Source: Symsagittifera roscoffensis
Taxonomy: Eukaryota; Xenacoelomorpha; Acoela; Convolutidae
Direction: 5' to 3'
Length of the DNA stretch: 64,000 nucleotides
Assembly: GCF_963678635.1 (NCBI RefSeq)
Contig: NC_087067.1
Coordinates: forward strand, 32,648,401-32,712,400
This document shows, piece by piece, positions 11,112 through 21,500 of this stretch. The position numbers and the translations under genes were made by a program. Position 1 is the stretch's first letter; the number at the start of each line of letters is the position of its first letter. Under the pieces are notes generated by a model that worked only from the letters and a program-made list of their open reading frames with translations, was not told where the DNA came from and searched no databases.

Positions 11112-12174
11112 GCGAATTTGAATAGTTAAAGATAGCCGGTTTCATAATGTTATTCGGGGTTCTATGAGTAAAGACCTGATGCGGTTTTACTATCACCACC
11201 ACCAAATTCAACGTATCTCCCCGTTGCCTATCATGCTTTCTAGCTAGGGCAGTTAGGACTGAAAAGTCCTTACTGTGGGGTTTGATGCAAATAGAGCAGT
11301 ATATACTGCCAGATTCTGACTTTGTCAAAGCCGAAAATTTTCGGTTTTGGTAAAATCTCTGAAAATTCCAGTTTTCGGTTGAGAAAAAATTCAAAATTTC
11401 TAACTTACACTGTTTGCTTGTTTGGACTGAATTATACAGTTTAAAATTGATCAAGATGGCGTTTTCTTTTAAGCTTAATACATACAGTTTTGATTCTGGA
11501 AATGCTATAACGTAGTCATGTCGTACTTTTCTTTCAAAATTTGGCTTGCTGAGGTAAATATAGATGCAATTCATACTGATGTGGTCCTTATAACCTCTAG
11601 GACGTTCTGAAAACAGGCACGTCTTGACTAAGTTATAAGTTTTTCCTATGCAAATCGCATGCAAAGTTACTAATTTCGTCTTAGCCGTTATTACGATGTA
11701 AGTCAAGGTTAAATGTACCAGTAAGTGATGTCTTGCATTACCCATCGCCCAGAAAACTTTCTCGTCTCTCCGGTGTTCAGTCAAACAATTGACTAGACCA
11801 CCAAGGTCTGAAAAGGTTTTGCTGAGGAGATTGACATACCTCTTGCAGCAAACGTTGCATGATACAAAAATTTTAAAGGTCAAAGCATTTTGACAATCAA
11901 AAAATGTGTTAAAATTCCAATTAAGGGTAAAAAATGTAGACAATAGTACTGAACTATGCAAACTGCCTGTCTGGAGTTTAAAGCTCAGACTTCTATTAAC
12001 GAAAAAGACTGTTTTTTTAGAGGTTAGAGCGTCTAGTTTTTTAAATTTTAGACCTAAAATGTAGTGTTTATGCGACGTTTTCCCACGTTCTGGCTTTCTT
12101 ATTGGAACAAGGATGCCTAGAGGTTTCAGCTTCTCAGTGAAACCGCTGCTCTTTAGAAATTTAAAGCACAACAT
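11083..12174 (-). pseudogene. Decayed duplicate endonuclease segments (blocks B and C), 363-residue open frame
   Basis: This frame of 363 codons has no stop and begins 11 bp after the ORF1 stop, the usual place for ORF2 to start. Its N-terminal part (block C) aligns with the endonuclease start (KLKPLGILVPI against HLKLLGILVDL), but has Lys for the catalytic Asn and lacks the QET Glu. The C-terminal part (block B) has RHDYVIAFPESKLYVLS against HHDYVIALQETKLYVLS and keeps SESGSIYCSI, again without the Asn. Neither block should be catalytic. Staying open over 363 codons is unexpected for dead sequence this AT-rich, so past selection or a recent origin is possible. No function can be assigned. 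Confidence 0.7.
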
Positions 12175-12185
12175 TATGAAAAAGT

Positions 12186-13194
12186 TTATGTATGAGAAGT
12201 TTTTAGACTCGATACCTGTTGTTCTCTTTTTTGCAGTTTTGATGGAGTCTGCTTGTCCGCGTCTGGGCTGCTGTGTCGTCTCTGCGATTTCTGGCGGCTG
12301 AACGCCCCACTCCTTCTGAGGCTACTGCGCGCCTTCATCACATGCCAGTCCTCCTCATCCATTCGGCCCTCAGAGGCCGGAGTCCCATCAGCAGAATTGC
12401 TTGTGGCCAAATCAGATGTCGTCTGGTTGACCTCTGGTGGTTGTTGTCTCCTGATCCGACACCAGGAATCATCATGACCAATATAAGGCTTTTTCTCTTC
12501 CTTGCATAGACTGCAGGAATGAATTGACGGGACATGCGCGTTGAAGGGTAGATCGAGCCATTTGAATGGCCGAGTTTTGACAGCGTTGAACGACCACTGC
12601 CTCAGGTCAGTTTCAGCGCTCTCATTGGGGATTCTGATAATGGCCGAAGCTTTACCGTTGAAGAAGCTCCCCTGTCCACACTTCTCGCGTTGACGCGTAA
12701 CTTCTCCCTCCACATGAACTGTTGGGGGGAGCTGCAGGGCTTCGAGGACTGCCTCATCGTCACAAAGCCCGGGCACCTGGTTCATGCGTAGCAAAGCCGT
12801 CTTTGGAAACCCGGTTGGATCATATCTCCAGAAGTGGTCACCCGTTGGGAAGATAGTTTTGTCAAGGAGCTGCAGTCCTTCTGTCTTCATGATGGTCAGC
12901 TCGTCCTCCGCCTCAGTTGGCGCGATAACGATTAAAGAATGTAATCTTTTTTCTTTGACAGTAGAGAAAGCTTTGGAGATGGTAATTTGATCTCGATGAT
13001 GGGGTTTAAAGGAGGACAAGATGTCAACAATGGTTTTTTTTTGAGGCAGCTTCGAAACTAGCATTAGACTTGAAATGTTCTTTTGTAAAGGGAGGAATGA
13101 TGGTCATTTTTAAGAATGAAGTGACTTTAATATGAGGTCCTGCAATGCCCTCAGCGAGAACTTCAGAGAAAGAAGGCGACTGGCTATCAGCCAT
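12186..13194 (-). pseudogene. LINE ORF1, RNA-binding protein (frame-shifted)
   Basis: ORF1 proteins of L1/Tx1 LINEs coat the element RNA. I place the start at the Met at 13194, because the next residues (MADSQSPSFSEVLAEG) fit the usual ORF1 beginning in this clade. After about 50 codons the frame meets an A9 run at 13034-13042 and soon stops. The main frame continues one base away, open from 13064 to 12186. That part has an RRM-like region (LLRMNQVPG ... GKASAIIRI), then CSLCKEEKKPYIGHDDSWC, a Cys-x2-Cys-x9-His-x4-Cys knuckle longer than the standard CCHC spacing, and a basic Ser/Arg/Lys-rich tail. Base composition looks more GC-rich than ORF2 and the array. The full protein would be about 335 residues. 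Confidence 0.85.
13034..13042 (-). other. A9 run causing the ORF1 frameshift
   Basis: Nine T on the + strand separate the N-terminal ORF1 frame from the main frame; eight would keep them joined. The second LINE fragment has the same nine bases at 15992-16000, so the change predates that duplication or the site is used as it stands. Confidence 0.85.
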
Positions 13195-13253
13195 GTCCAA
13201 AAGTAAGTAATGCGTGTAAAACAATGCAAATTTATTTTCAGTTTAATCTCGGT
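13195..13253 (-). other. LINE 5' UTR, very short
   Basis: Only about 59 bp separate the element's 5' border from the chosen ORF1 start. Either the element was slightly 5'-truncated on insertion, or it relies on outside transcription. The U2 promoters point the other way, so simple read-through from them would give antisense RNA. Confidence 0.6.
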
Positions 13254-13265
13254 AACAATTAGGCT
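13254..13265 (+). repeat. Target-site duplication, right copy
   Basis: This is the second copy of AACAATTAGGCT, directly after the element's 5' end. The preceding base is T here and C in the left copy, so the duplication is exactly 12 bp. Confidence 0.95.
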
Positions 13266-14217
13266 AAAAGCATCTATCAGTATCCTGGCTGGTATTCGAC
13301 CATATGCCACTAACGTTGAGTGAGCAGCTATCATGCCATCGATGGTCATCTAAGACACCCTGTACACGCTCCGTAGGTTTTGACCAGCCGATTTGGCCAT
13401 AAAACTCATTGGGCCAAAAAAATTCTGAAAATTGTCAATTTTTCAAATTTTGTTTGAATTGCATAAATTATAACGTGAGCGTGCAAAATTTTACATGGTA
13501 TAAGAGCATATTTCTACTCTCGCGCGAGGGCGAGTGTTTTAAAAGTAATGTACATAGTTATATGCTAGTCAGGATATAAATGGAAGCGGAATTACTCAAA
13601 TGCCTAAGGCAGAACCGCAGATTCTGTCTTTGTCTACATCGTTAAGCCCATGTCGTATGTAACGGCACAAACGCAGATGGTTATAACGTAGTCTACTGTA
13701 CTCTTACGATAGATTTACTAGCCAGCAGGGGAGTTTTGTTAGGGCGAAGTGTCATTATGGCTACCTCTTTTCAACTTTCCCCCTTGACCTTTCATAAGTT
13801 GGTCCGGGAGCAACCCAGCTCTCAACCCAGTCGGATAAATATAAATTTTTATGATTCGAGCTGTTTTTTCATTGTTGTGTTCAAGGCATGTACCAAAATT
13901 AGGAAAAGGTTTAGCTATCGCTTCTCGGCCTTTTGGCTAAGATCATGTGTAGTATCTGTTCTTGTCAGCTTAATATCTGGCGTGCTGGGCATAGCCTGGC
14001 ACCAATATTAAACTGATTTTTACTTCCCGAGTTAACACCGAAGATTGCTTCAGTTGACTCACGGATTGTCCCGGTCTTACACTACCATCGGGAGCAGTCC
14101 ACCTGAAAATTCTGAACCTGCAAATTATCTTAATAGAGTGAAGATGTCAGTATGAAGAGTCTAATTAAGCCTGGTGAATTGCGCGAACGGCCATAACTTG
14201 CCCAAAAAACTTAAGAC
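13266..14217 (+). repeat. Right part of LINE-split unit R6
   Basis: This part resumes at AAAAGCATC and includes a complete spacer half and U2 gene. It carries marker changes (ATGATTCGAG upstream of U2, C128A in U2) that reappear in R7, showing both were copied together. Confidence 0.93.
13917..14103 (+). ncRNA. U2: U2 snRNA, R6
   Basis: Full-length copy with A66G (stem IIa U-A becomes U-G) and C128A, which breaks the top pair of the stem III tip. GUAGUA and the Sm site are intact. C128A is shared only with R7. Confidence 0.96.
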
Positions 14218-14844
14218 TTCCAAATTTTTCTATTTCTATCGTAAGACCATCGTCAAATCTTGGGGGACTGAGAAAATGAACCAATTTGGTCGAACCAGTT
14301 CAAAGTTATGAGTTCTTGAAAGCTCGGTGATGCCAAAAAGTTAAGCCTAATCGAGCGTGGTGCAAAAAACGAAAATTTCAAAATTTTTGTTCTTTTCTGT
14401 CTAAATTTTATTTTTTCAATATCGTATCACAATTTTGGACTCAGAACAAATCCAACGAGCTCAAAACGACTTCTTTAGCTTCAGTGTTCGTGGAGTAATC
14501 ATCAGTTGAAATTTTGGGGGAGCTGAAATTCGGCCACTTTGGAAGACAATCGACCTAAAAGCTAACTTTTAAGTTAGTGCAATTTTTTTCTTGCATTTTT
14601 CATAAATTGGGGTGCTCTCTGCTGTCGCAGAGTGCATTCAAAGAAACTTATCAAATAGATTTGAAAACTTACCTATTTAATAAGTTTATCACAACAATTA
14701 GGCTAAAAGCATCTATCAGTATCCTGGCTGGTATTCGACCATATGCCACTAACGTTGAGTGAGCAGCTATCATGCCATCGATGGTCATCTAAGACACCCT
14801 GTACACGCTCCGTAGGTTTTGACCAGCCGATTTGGCCATAAAAC

Positions 14845-15132
14845 TCATTGACAATCAAAAAATGTGTTAAAATTCCAATTAAGGGTAAAAAATGTAGACA
14901 ATAGTACTGAACTATGCAAACTGCCTGTCTGGAGTTTAAAGCTCAGACTTCTATTAACGAAAAAGACTGTTTTTTTAGAGGTTAGAGCGTCTAGTTTTTT
15001 AAATTTTAGACCTAAAATGTAGTGTTTATGCGACGTTTTCCCACGTTCTGGCTTTCTTATTGGAACAAGGATGCCTAGAGGTTTCAGCTTCTCAGTGAAA
15101 CCGCTGCTCTTTAGAAATTTAAAGCACAACAT
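14845..15132 (-). pseudogene. Truncated block C reading frame in the LINE fragment
   Basis: This 95-codon frame repeats the start of the decayed endonuclease block C, then runs into array sequence and stops. It contains no catalytic residues. Confidence 0.7.
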
Positions 15133-16211
15133 TATGAAAAAGTTTATGTATGAGAAGTTTTTAGACTCGATACCTGTTGTTCTCTTTTTTGCAGTTTTGA
15201 TGGAGTCTGCTTGTCCGCGTCTGGGCTGCTGTGTCGTCTCTGCGATTTCTGGCGGCTGAACGCCCCACTCCTTCTGAGGCTACTGCGCGCCTTCATCACA
15301 TGCCAGTCCTCCTCATCCATTCGGCCCTCAGAGGCCGGAGTCCCATCAGCAGAATTGCTTGTGGCCAAATCAGATGTCGTCTGGTTGACCTCTGGTGGTT
15401 GTTGTCTCCTGATCCGACACCAGGAATCATCATGACCAATATAAGGCTTTTTCTCTTCCTTGCATAGACTGCAGGAATGAATTGACGGGACATGCGCGTT
15501 GAAGGGTAGATCGAGCCATTTGAATGGCCGAGTTTTGACAGCGTTGAACGACCACTGCCTCAGGTCAGTTTCAGCGCTCTCATTGGGGATTCTGATAATG
15601 GCCGAAGCTTTACCGTTGAAGAAGCTCCCCTGTCCACACTTCTCGCGTTGACGCGTAACTTCTCCCTCCACATGAACTGTTGGGGGGAGCTGCAGGGCTT
15701 CGAGGACTGCCTCATCGTCACAAAGCCCGGGCACCTGGTTCATGCGTAGCATGGCCGTCTTTGGAAACCCGGTTGGATCATATCTCCAGAAGTGGTCACC
15801 CGTTGGGAAGATAGTTTTGTCAAGGAGCTGCAGTCCTTCTGTCTTCATGATGGTCAGCTCGTCCTCCGCCTCAGTTGGCGCGATAACGATTAAAGAATGT
15901 AATCTTTTTTCTTTGACAGTAGAGAAAGCTTTGGAGATGGTAATTTGATCTCGATGATGGGGTTTAAAGGAGGACAAGATGTCAACAATGGTTTTTTTTT
16001 GAGGCAGCTTCGAAACTAGCATTAGACTTGAAATGTTCTTTTGTAAAGGGAGGAATGATGGTCATTTTTAAGAATGAAGTGACTTTAATATGAGGTCTTG
16101 CAATGCCCTCAGCGAGAACTTCAGAGAAAGAAGGCGACTGGCTATCAGCCATGTCCAAAAGTAAGTAATGCGTGTAGAACAATGCAAATTTATTTTCAGT
16201 TTAATCTCGGT
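14849..16211 (-). mobile_element. LINE fragment, 5' 1.36 kb
   Basis: This copies 11891-13253: 5' UTR, ORF1 and the first part of block C. It lacks RT and the 3' end, and ends abruptly in the unit at the TTG junction. Its right border has the same target duplication sequence, inherited rather than newly made; there is no matching copy at its left border. Confidence 0.95.
15144..16152 (-). pseudogene. LINE ORF1, second copy (frame-shifted)
   Basis: This copy is nearly identical to the ORF1 at 12186-13194, with the same start, the same A9 interruption (15992-16000), the RRM-like region and the CCHC-like knuckle. Differences seen: Leu to Met in KTALLRMN, from two adjacent base changes near 15772, and Gly to Arg in EGIAGPH. 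The main frame is open from 16022 to 15144. Without an ORF2 downstream it cannot belong to a complete element. Confidence 0.85.
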
Positions 16212-16223
16212 AACAATTAGGCT
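16212..16223 (+). repeat. Duplicated copy of the target-site repeat
   Basis: AACAATTAGGCT at the 5' border of the LINE fragment, carried along by the 2958-bp duplication. Confidence 0.9.
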
Positions 16224-16874
16224 AAAAGCATCTATCAGTATCCTGGCTGGTATTCGACCATATGCCACTAACGTTGAGTGAGCAGCTATCATGCCATCGA
16301 TGGTCATCTAAGACACCCTGTACACGCTCCGTAGGTTTTGACCAGCCGATTTGGCCATAAAACTCATTGGGCCAAAAAAATTCTGAAAATTGTCAATTTT
16401 TCAAATTTTGTTTGAATTGCATAAATTATAACGTGAGCGTGCAAAATTTTACATGGTATAAGAGCATATTTCTACTCTCGCGCGAGGGCGAGTGTTTTAA
16501 AAGTAATGTACATAGTTATATGCTAGTCAGGATATAAATGGAAGCGGAATTACTCAAATGCCTAAGGCAGAACCGCAGATTCTGTCTTTGTCTACATCGT
16601 TAAGCCCATGTCGTATGTAACGGCACAAACGCAGATGGTTATAACGTAGTCTACTGTACTCTTACGATAGATTTACTAGCCAGCAGGGGAGTTTTGTTAG
16701 GGCGAAGTGTCATTATGGCTACCTCTTTTCAACTTTCCCCCTTGACCTTTCATAAGTTGGTCCGGGAGCAACCCAGCTCTCAACCCAGTCGGATAAATAT
16801 AAATTTTTATGATTCGAGCTGTTTTTTCATTGTTGTGTTCAAGGCATGTACCAAAATTAGGAAAAGGTTTAGCT

Positions 16875-17061
16875 ATCGCTTCTCGGCCTTTTGGCTAAGA
16901 TCACGTGTAGTATCTGTTCTTGTCAGCTTAATATCTGGCATGCTGGGCATAGCCTGGCACCAATATTAAACTGATTTTTACTTCCCGAGTTAACACCGAA
17001 GATTGCTTCAGTTGACTCACGGATTTTCCCGGTCTTACACTACCATCGGGAGCAGTCCACC
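16875..17061 (+). ncRNA. U2: U2 snRNA, R7
   Basis: Full-length copy with T30C, C128A (shared with R6) and G152T. GUAGUA and the Sm site are intact. It arose with the LINE-associated duplication. Confidence 0.96.
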
Positions 17062-18314
17062 TGAAAATTCTGAACCTGCAAATTATCTTAATAGAGTGAA
17101 GATGTCAGTATGAAGAGTCTAATTAAGCCTGGTGAATTGCGCGAACGGCCATAACTTGCCCAAAAAACTTAAGACTTCCAAATTTTTCTATTTCTATCGT
17201 AAGACCATCGTCAAATCTTGGGGGACTGAGAAAATGAACCAATTTGGTCGAACCAGTTCAAAGTTATGAGTTCTTGAAAGCTCGGTGATGCCAAAAAGTT
17301 AAGCCTAATCGAGCGTGGTGCAAAAAACGAAAATTTCAAAATTTTTGTTCTTTTCTGTCTAAATTTTATTTTTTCAATATCGTATCACAATTTTGGACTC
17401 AGAACAAATCCAACGAGCTCAAAACGACTTCTTTAGCTTCAGTGTTCGTGGAGTAATCATCAGTTGAAACTTTGGGGGGAGCTGAAATTCGGCCATTTTG
17501 GAAGAAAGTCGACCTAAAAGCTAACTTTTAAGTTAGTGCAATTTTTTTCTTGCATTTTTCATAAAATGGGGTGCTCTCTGCTGTCGCAGAGTGCATTCAA
17601 AGAAACTTATCAAATAGATTTGAAAACTTACCTATTTAATAAGTTTATCACAACAATTAGGCTAAAAGCATCTATCAGTATCCTGGCTGGTATTCGACCA
17701 TATGCCACTAACGTTGAGTGAGCAGCTATCATGCCATCGATGGTCATCTAAGACACCCTGTACACGCTCCGTAGGTTTTGACCAGCCGATTTGGCCATAA
17801 AACTCATTGGGCCAAAAAAATTCTGAAAATTGTCAATTTTTCAAATTTTGTTTGAATTGCATAAATTATAACGTGAGCGTGCAAAATTTTACATGGTATA
17901 AGAGCATATTTCTACTCTCGCGCGAGGGCGAGTGTTTTAAAAGTAATGTACATAGTTATATGCTAGTCAGGATATAAATGGAAGCGGAATTACTCAAATG
18001 CCTAAGGCAGAACCGCAGATTCTGTCTTTGTCTACATCGTTAAGCCCATGTCGTATGTAACGGCACAAACGCAGATGGTTATAACGTAGTCTACTGTACT
18101 CTTACGATAGATTTACTAGCCAGCAGGGGAGTTTTGTTAGGGCGAAGTGTCATTATGGCTACCTCTTTTCAACTTTCCCCCTTGACCTTTCATAAGTTGG
18201 TCCGGGAGCAACCCAGCTCTCAACCCAGTCGGATAAATATAAAATTTTATGATGCGAGCTGTTTTTTCATTGTTGTGTTCAAGGCATGTACCAAAATTAG
18301 GAAAAGGTTTAGCT

Positions 18315-18501
18315 ATCGCTTCTCGGCCTTTTGGCTAAGATCATGTGTAGTATCTGTTCTTGTCAGCTTAATATCTGGCATGCTGGGCATAGCCTGGCAC
18401 CAATATTAAACTGATTTTTACTTCCCGAGTTAACACCGAAGCTTGCTTCAGTTGACTCACGGATTGTCCCGGTCTTACACTACCATCGGGAGCAGTCCAC
18501 C
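18315..18501 (+). ncRNA. U2: U2 snRNA, R8 (consensus)
   Basis: Matches the window consensus throughout. It is the first unaltered copy to the right of the LINE region. Confidence 0.98.
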
Positions 18502-19759
18502 TGAAAATTCTGAACCTGCAAATTATCTTAATAGAGTGAAGATGTCAGTATGAAGAGTCTAATTAAGCCTGGTGAATTGCGCGAACGGCCATAACTTGCC
18601 CAAAAAACTTAAGACTTCCAAATTTTTCTATTTCTATCGTAAGACCATCGTCAAATCTTGGGGGACTGAGAAAATGAACCAATTTGGTCGAACCAGTTCA
18701 AAGTTATGAGTTCTTGAAAGCTCGGTGATGCCAAAAAGTTAAGCCTAATCGAGCGTGGTGCAAAAAACGAAAATTTCAAAATTTTTGTTCTTTTCTGTCT
18801 AAATTTTATTTTTTCAATATCGTATCACAATTTTGGACTCAGAACTATTCCAACGAGCTCAAAACGACTTCTTTAGCTTCAGTGTTCGTGGAGTAATCAT
18901 CAGTTGAAATTTTGGGGGGAGCTGAAATTCGGCCATTTTGGAAGAAAATCGACCTAAAAGCTAACTTTTAAGTTAGTGCAATTTTTTTCTTGCATTTTTC
19001 ATAAAATGGAGTGCTCTCTGCTGTCGCAGAGTGCATTCAAAGAAACTTATCAAATAGATTTGAAAACTTACCTATTTAATAAGTTTATCACAACAATTAG
19101 GCTAAAAGCATCTATCAGTATCCTGGCTGGTATTCGACCATATGCCACTAACGTTGAGTGAGCAGCTATCATGCCATCGATGGTCATCTAAGACACCCTG
19201 TACACGCTCCGTAGGTTTTGACCAGCCGATTTGGCCATAAAACTCATTGGGCCAAAAAAATTCTGAAAATTGTCAATTTTTCAAATTTTGTTTGAATTGC
19301 ATAAATTATAACGTGAGCGTGCAAAATTTTATTTTACATGGTATAAGAGCATATTTCTACTCTCGCGCGAGGGCGAGTGTTTTAAAAGTAATGTACATAG
19401 TTATATGCTAGTCAGGATATAAATGGAAGCGGAATTACTCAAATGCCTAAGGCAGAACCGCAGATTCTGTCTTTGTCTACATCGTTAAGCCCATGTCGTA
19501 TGTAACGGCACAAACGCAGATGGTTATAACGTAGTCTACTGTACTCTTACGATAGATTTACTAGCCAGCAGGGGAGTTTTGTTAGGGCGAAGTGTCATTA
19601 TGGCTACCTCTTTTCAACTTTCCCCCTTGACCTTTCATAAGTTGGTCCGGGAGCAACCCAGCTCTCAACCCAGTCGGATAAATATAAATTTTTATGATGC
19701 GAGCTGTTTTTTCATTGTTGTGTTCAAGGCATGTACCAAAATTAGGAAAAGGTTTAGCT

Positions 19760-19946
19760 ATCGCTTCTCGACCTTTTGGCTAAGATCATGTGTAGTATCT
19801 GTTCTTGTCAGCTTAATATCTGGCATGCTGGGCATAGCCTGGCACCAATATTAAACTGATTTTTACTTCCCGAGTTAACACCGAAGCTTGCTTCAGTTGA
19901 CTCACGGATTGTCCCGGTCTTACACTACCATCGGGAGCAGTCCACC
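19760..19946 (+). ncRNA. U2: U2 snRNA, R9
   Basis: One change, G12A, in the GGCC stem of stem-loop I, weakening that hairpin. Everything else is as consensus. Confidence 0.97.
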
Positions 19947-21188
19947 TGAAAATTCTGAACCTGCAAATTATCTTAATAGAGTGAAGATGTCAGTATGAAG
20001 AGTCTAATTAAGCCTGGTGAATTGCGCGAACGGCCATAACTTGCCCAAAAAACTTAAGACTTCCAAATTTTTCTATTTCTATCGTAAGACCATCGTCAAA
20101 TCTTGGGGGACTGAGAAAATGAACCAATTTGGTCGAACCAGTTCAAAGTTATGAGTTCTTGAAAGCTCGGTGATGCCAAAAAGTTAAGCCTAATCGAGCG
20201 TGGTGCAAAAAACGAAAATTTCAAAATTTTTGTTCTTTTCTGTCTAAATTTTATTTTTTCAATATCCTATCACAATTTTGGACTCAGAACAATTCCAACG
20301 AGCCCAAAACGACTTCTTTAGCTTCAGTGTTCGTGGAGTAATCATCAGTTGAAATTTTGGGGGGAGCTGAAATTCGGCCATTTTGGAAGAAAATCGACCT
20401 AAAAGCTAACTTTTAAATTAGTGCAATTTTTTTCTTGCATTTTTCATAAAATGGGGTGCTCTCTGCTGTCGCAGAGTGCATTCAAAGAAACTTTTCAAAT
20501 AGATTTGAAAACTTACCTATTTAATAAGTTTATCACAACAATTAGGCTAAAAGCATCTATCAGTATCCTGGCTGGTATTCGACCATATGCCACTAACGTT
20601 GAGTGAGCAGCTATCATGCCATCGATGGTCATCTAAGACACCCTGTACACGCTCCGTAGGTTTTGACCAGCCGATTTGGCCATAAAACTCATTGGGCCAA
20701 AAAAATTCTGAAAATTGTCAATTTTTCAAATTTTGTTTGAATTGCATAAATTATAACGTGAGCGTGCAAAATTTTACATGGTATAAGAGCATATTTCTAC
20801 TCTCGCGCGAGGGCGAGTGTTTTAAAAGTAATGTACATAGTTATATGCTAGTCAGGATATAAATGGAAGCGGAATTACTCAAATGCCTAAGGCAGAACCG
20901 CAGATTCTGTCTTTGTCTACATCGTTAAGCCCATGTCGTATGTAACGGCACAAACGCAGATGGTTATAACGTAGTCTACTGTACTCTTACGATAGATTTA
21001 CTAGCCAGCAGGGGAGTTTTGTTAGGGCGAAGTGTCATTATGGCTACCTCTTTTCAACTTTCCCCCTTGACCTTTCATAAGTTGGTCCGGGAGCAACCCA
21101 GCTCTCAACCCAGTCGGATAAATATAAATTTTTATGATGCGAGCTGTTTTTTCATTGTTGTGTTCAAGGCATGTACCAAAATTAGAAA

Positions 21189-21257
21189 ATCGCTTCTCGG
21201 CCTTTTGGCTAAGATCATGTGTAGTATCTGTTCTTGTCAGCTTAATATCTGGCATGC
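21189..21257 (+). pseudogene. U2: U2 snRNA, R10, 3'-truncated
   Basis: Only nt 1-69 remain, up to GGCATGC; the sequence then jumps to AGAGTGAAG downstream of the normal gene. Stem IIb, the Sm site and stems III and IV are gone, so a stable snRNP cannot form. It also has the 10-bp deletion just before the start. Confidence 0.96.
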
Positions 21258-21500
21258 AGAGTGAAGATGTCAGTATGAAGAGTCTAATTAAGCCTGGTGA
21301 ATTGCGCGAACGGCCATAACTTGCCCAAAAAACTTAAGACTTCCAAATTTTTCTATTTCTATCGTAAGACCATTGTCAAATCTTGGGGGACTGAGAAAAT
21401 GAACCAATTTGGTCGAACCAGTTCAAAGTTATGAGTTCTTGAAAGCTCGGTGATGCCAAAAAGTTAAGCCTAATCGAGCGTGGTGCAAAAAACGAAAATT

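Larger units (their letters stand above)
10557..12190 (-). repeat. Threefold imperfect tandem repeat of the LINE endonuclease N-terminal region
   Basis: Three related blocks of about 550 bp follow each other: A at about 10557-11105, B at about 11106-11654 and C at about 11655-12190. Landmarks recur at matching distances. GCACGTC or its variant lies near 11069, 11618 and 12164. The CTGAGGGGATTGA motif lies near 10711, with variants near 11274 and 11823. The GATGCCTAGA motif lies near 11010 and 12112, with a weaker form near 11562. In the coding sense all three encode versions of the endonuclease N-terminus. Only block A keeps the active-site pattern. Block borders are approximate, judged by eye. 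Confidence 0.85.
7681..13253 (-). mobile_element. Tx1/L1-type LINE inserted in the U2 spacer
   Basis: This 5573-bp non-LTR retrotransposon reads on the - strand, antisense to the U2 genes, with its 5' end at 13253. In order it holds a 5' UTR of about 59 bp, ORF1, a repeated and decayed endonuclease segment, ORF2 (APE endonuclease, RT, C-terminal zinc-finger region) and a 3' UTR of 134 bp. The 3' end has AATAAA about 10 bases from the border and no poly(A) tail. The RT and endonuclease motifs and the ORF1 CCHC-like knuckle resemble the L1 superfamily, best the Tx1 clade, some of whose members target multicopy RNA genes (Keno in U2, Mutsu in 5S). Clade placement is from motif memory, not a tree. 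Both ORFs are frame-shifted, so this copy cannot move by itself as read. Confidence 0.93.
14218..17175 (+). repeat. Unit R7 with LINE 5' fragment
   Basis: The unit runs normally for 633 bp to CTCATTG at 14850, switches into LINE sequence, and returns to unit sequence after the target duplication copy at 16212-16223. The unit sequence between the insertion point and 14850 is therefore present twice, once on each side of the LINE fragment. This is the signature of a tandem duplication, not of a second insertion. Confidence 0.93.
11890..17809. repeat. Tandem duplication of about 2958 bp joining the LINE 5' part and a U2 unit
   Basis: The segment from about 11893 to 14850 is repeated at 14851-17809. 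The join at 14848-14850 shares TTG between the unit (CATTG) and the LINE (TTTTG), a 3-bp microhomology. Features recur 2958 bp apart (ORF1 end 12186 and 15144; target duplication 13254 and 16212); a one-base difference in a G run makes the last part 2959. By eye there are about four differences in the LINE part and roughly ten in the unit part. Confidence 0.93.
17176..20060 (+). repeat. Units R8-R9
   Basis: The units are 1440 and 1445 bp. R9 has a 5-bp direct duplication (ATTTT) near 19327. Otherwise they are ordinary units of the TAATTAAGCC subtype. Confidence 0.93.

Noticed and set aside
12253-12990. + strand open frames opposite ORF1, and their duplicates at 15211-15948
   Set aside because: They mirror the ORF1 coding region in other frames and lack any domain evidence.
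14849-16211. Second, independent LINE insertion
   Set aside because: No new target duplication, the same 5' border, and adjacent unit sequence duplicated with shared private markers. A tandem duplication explains everything.
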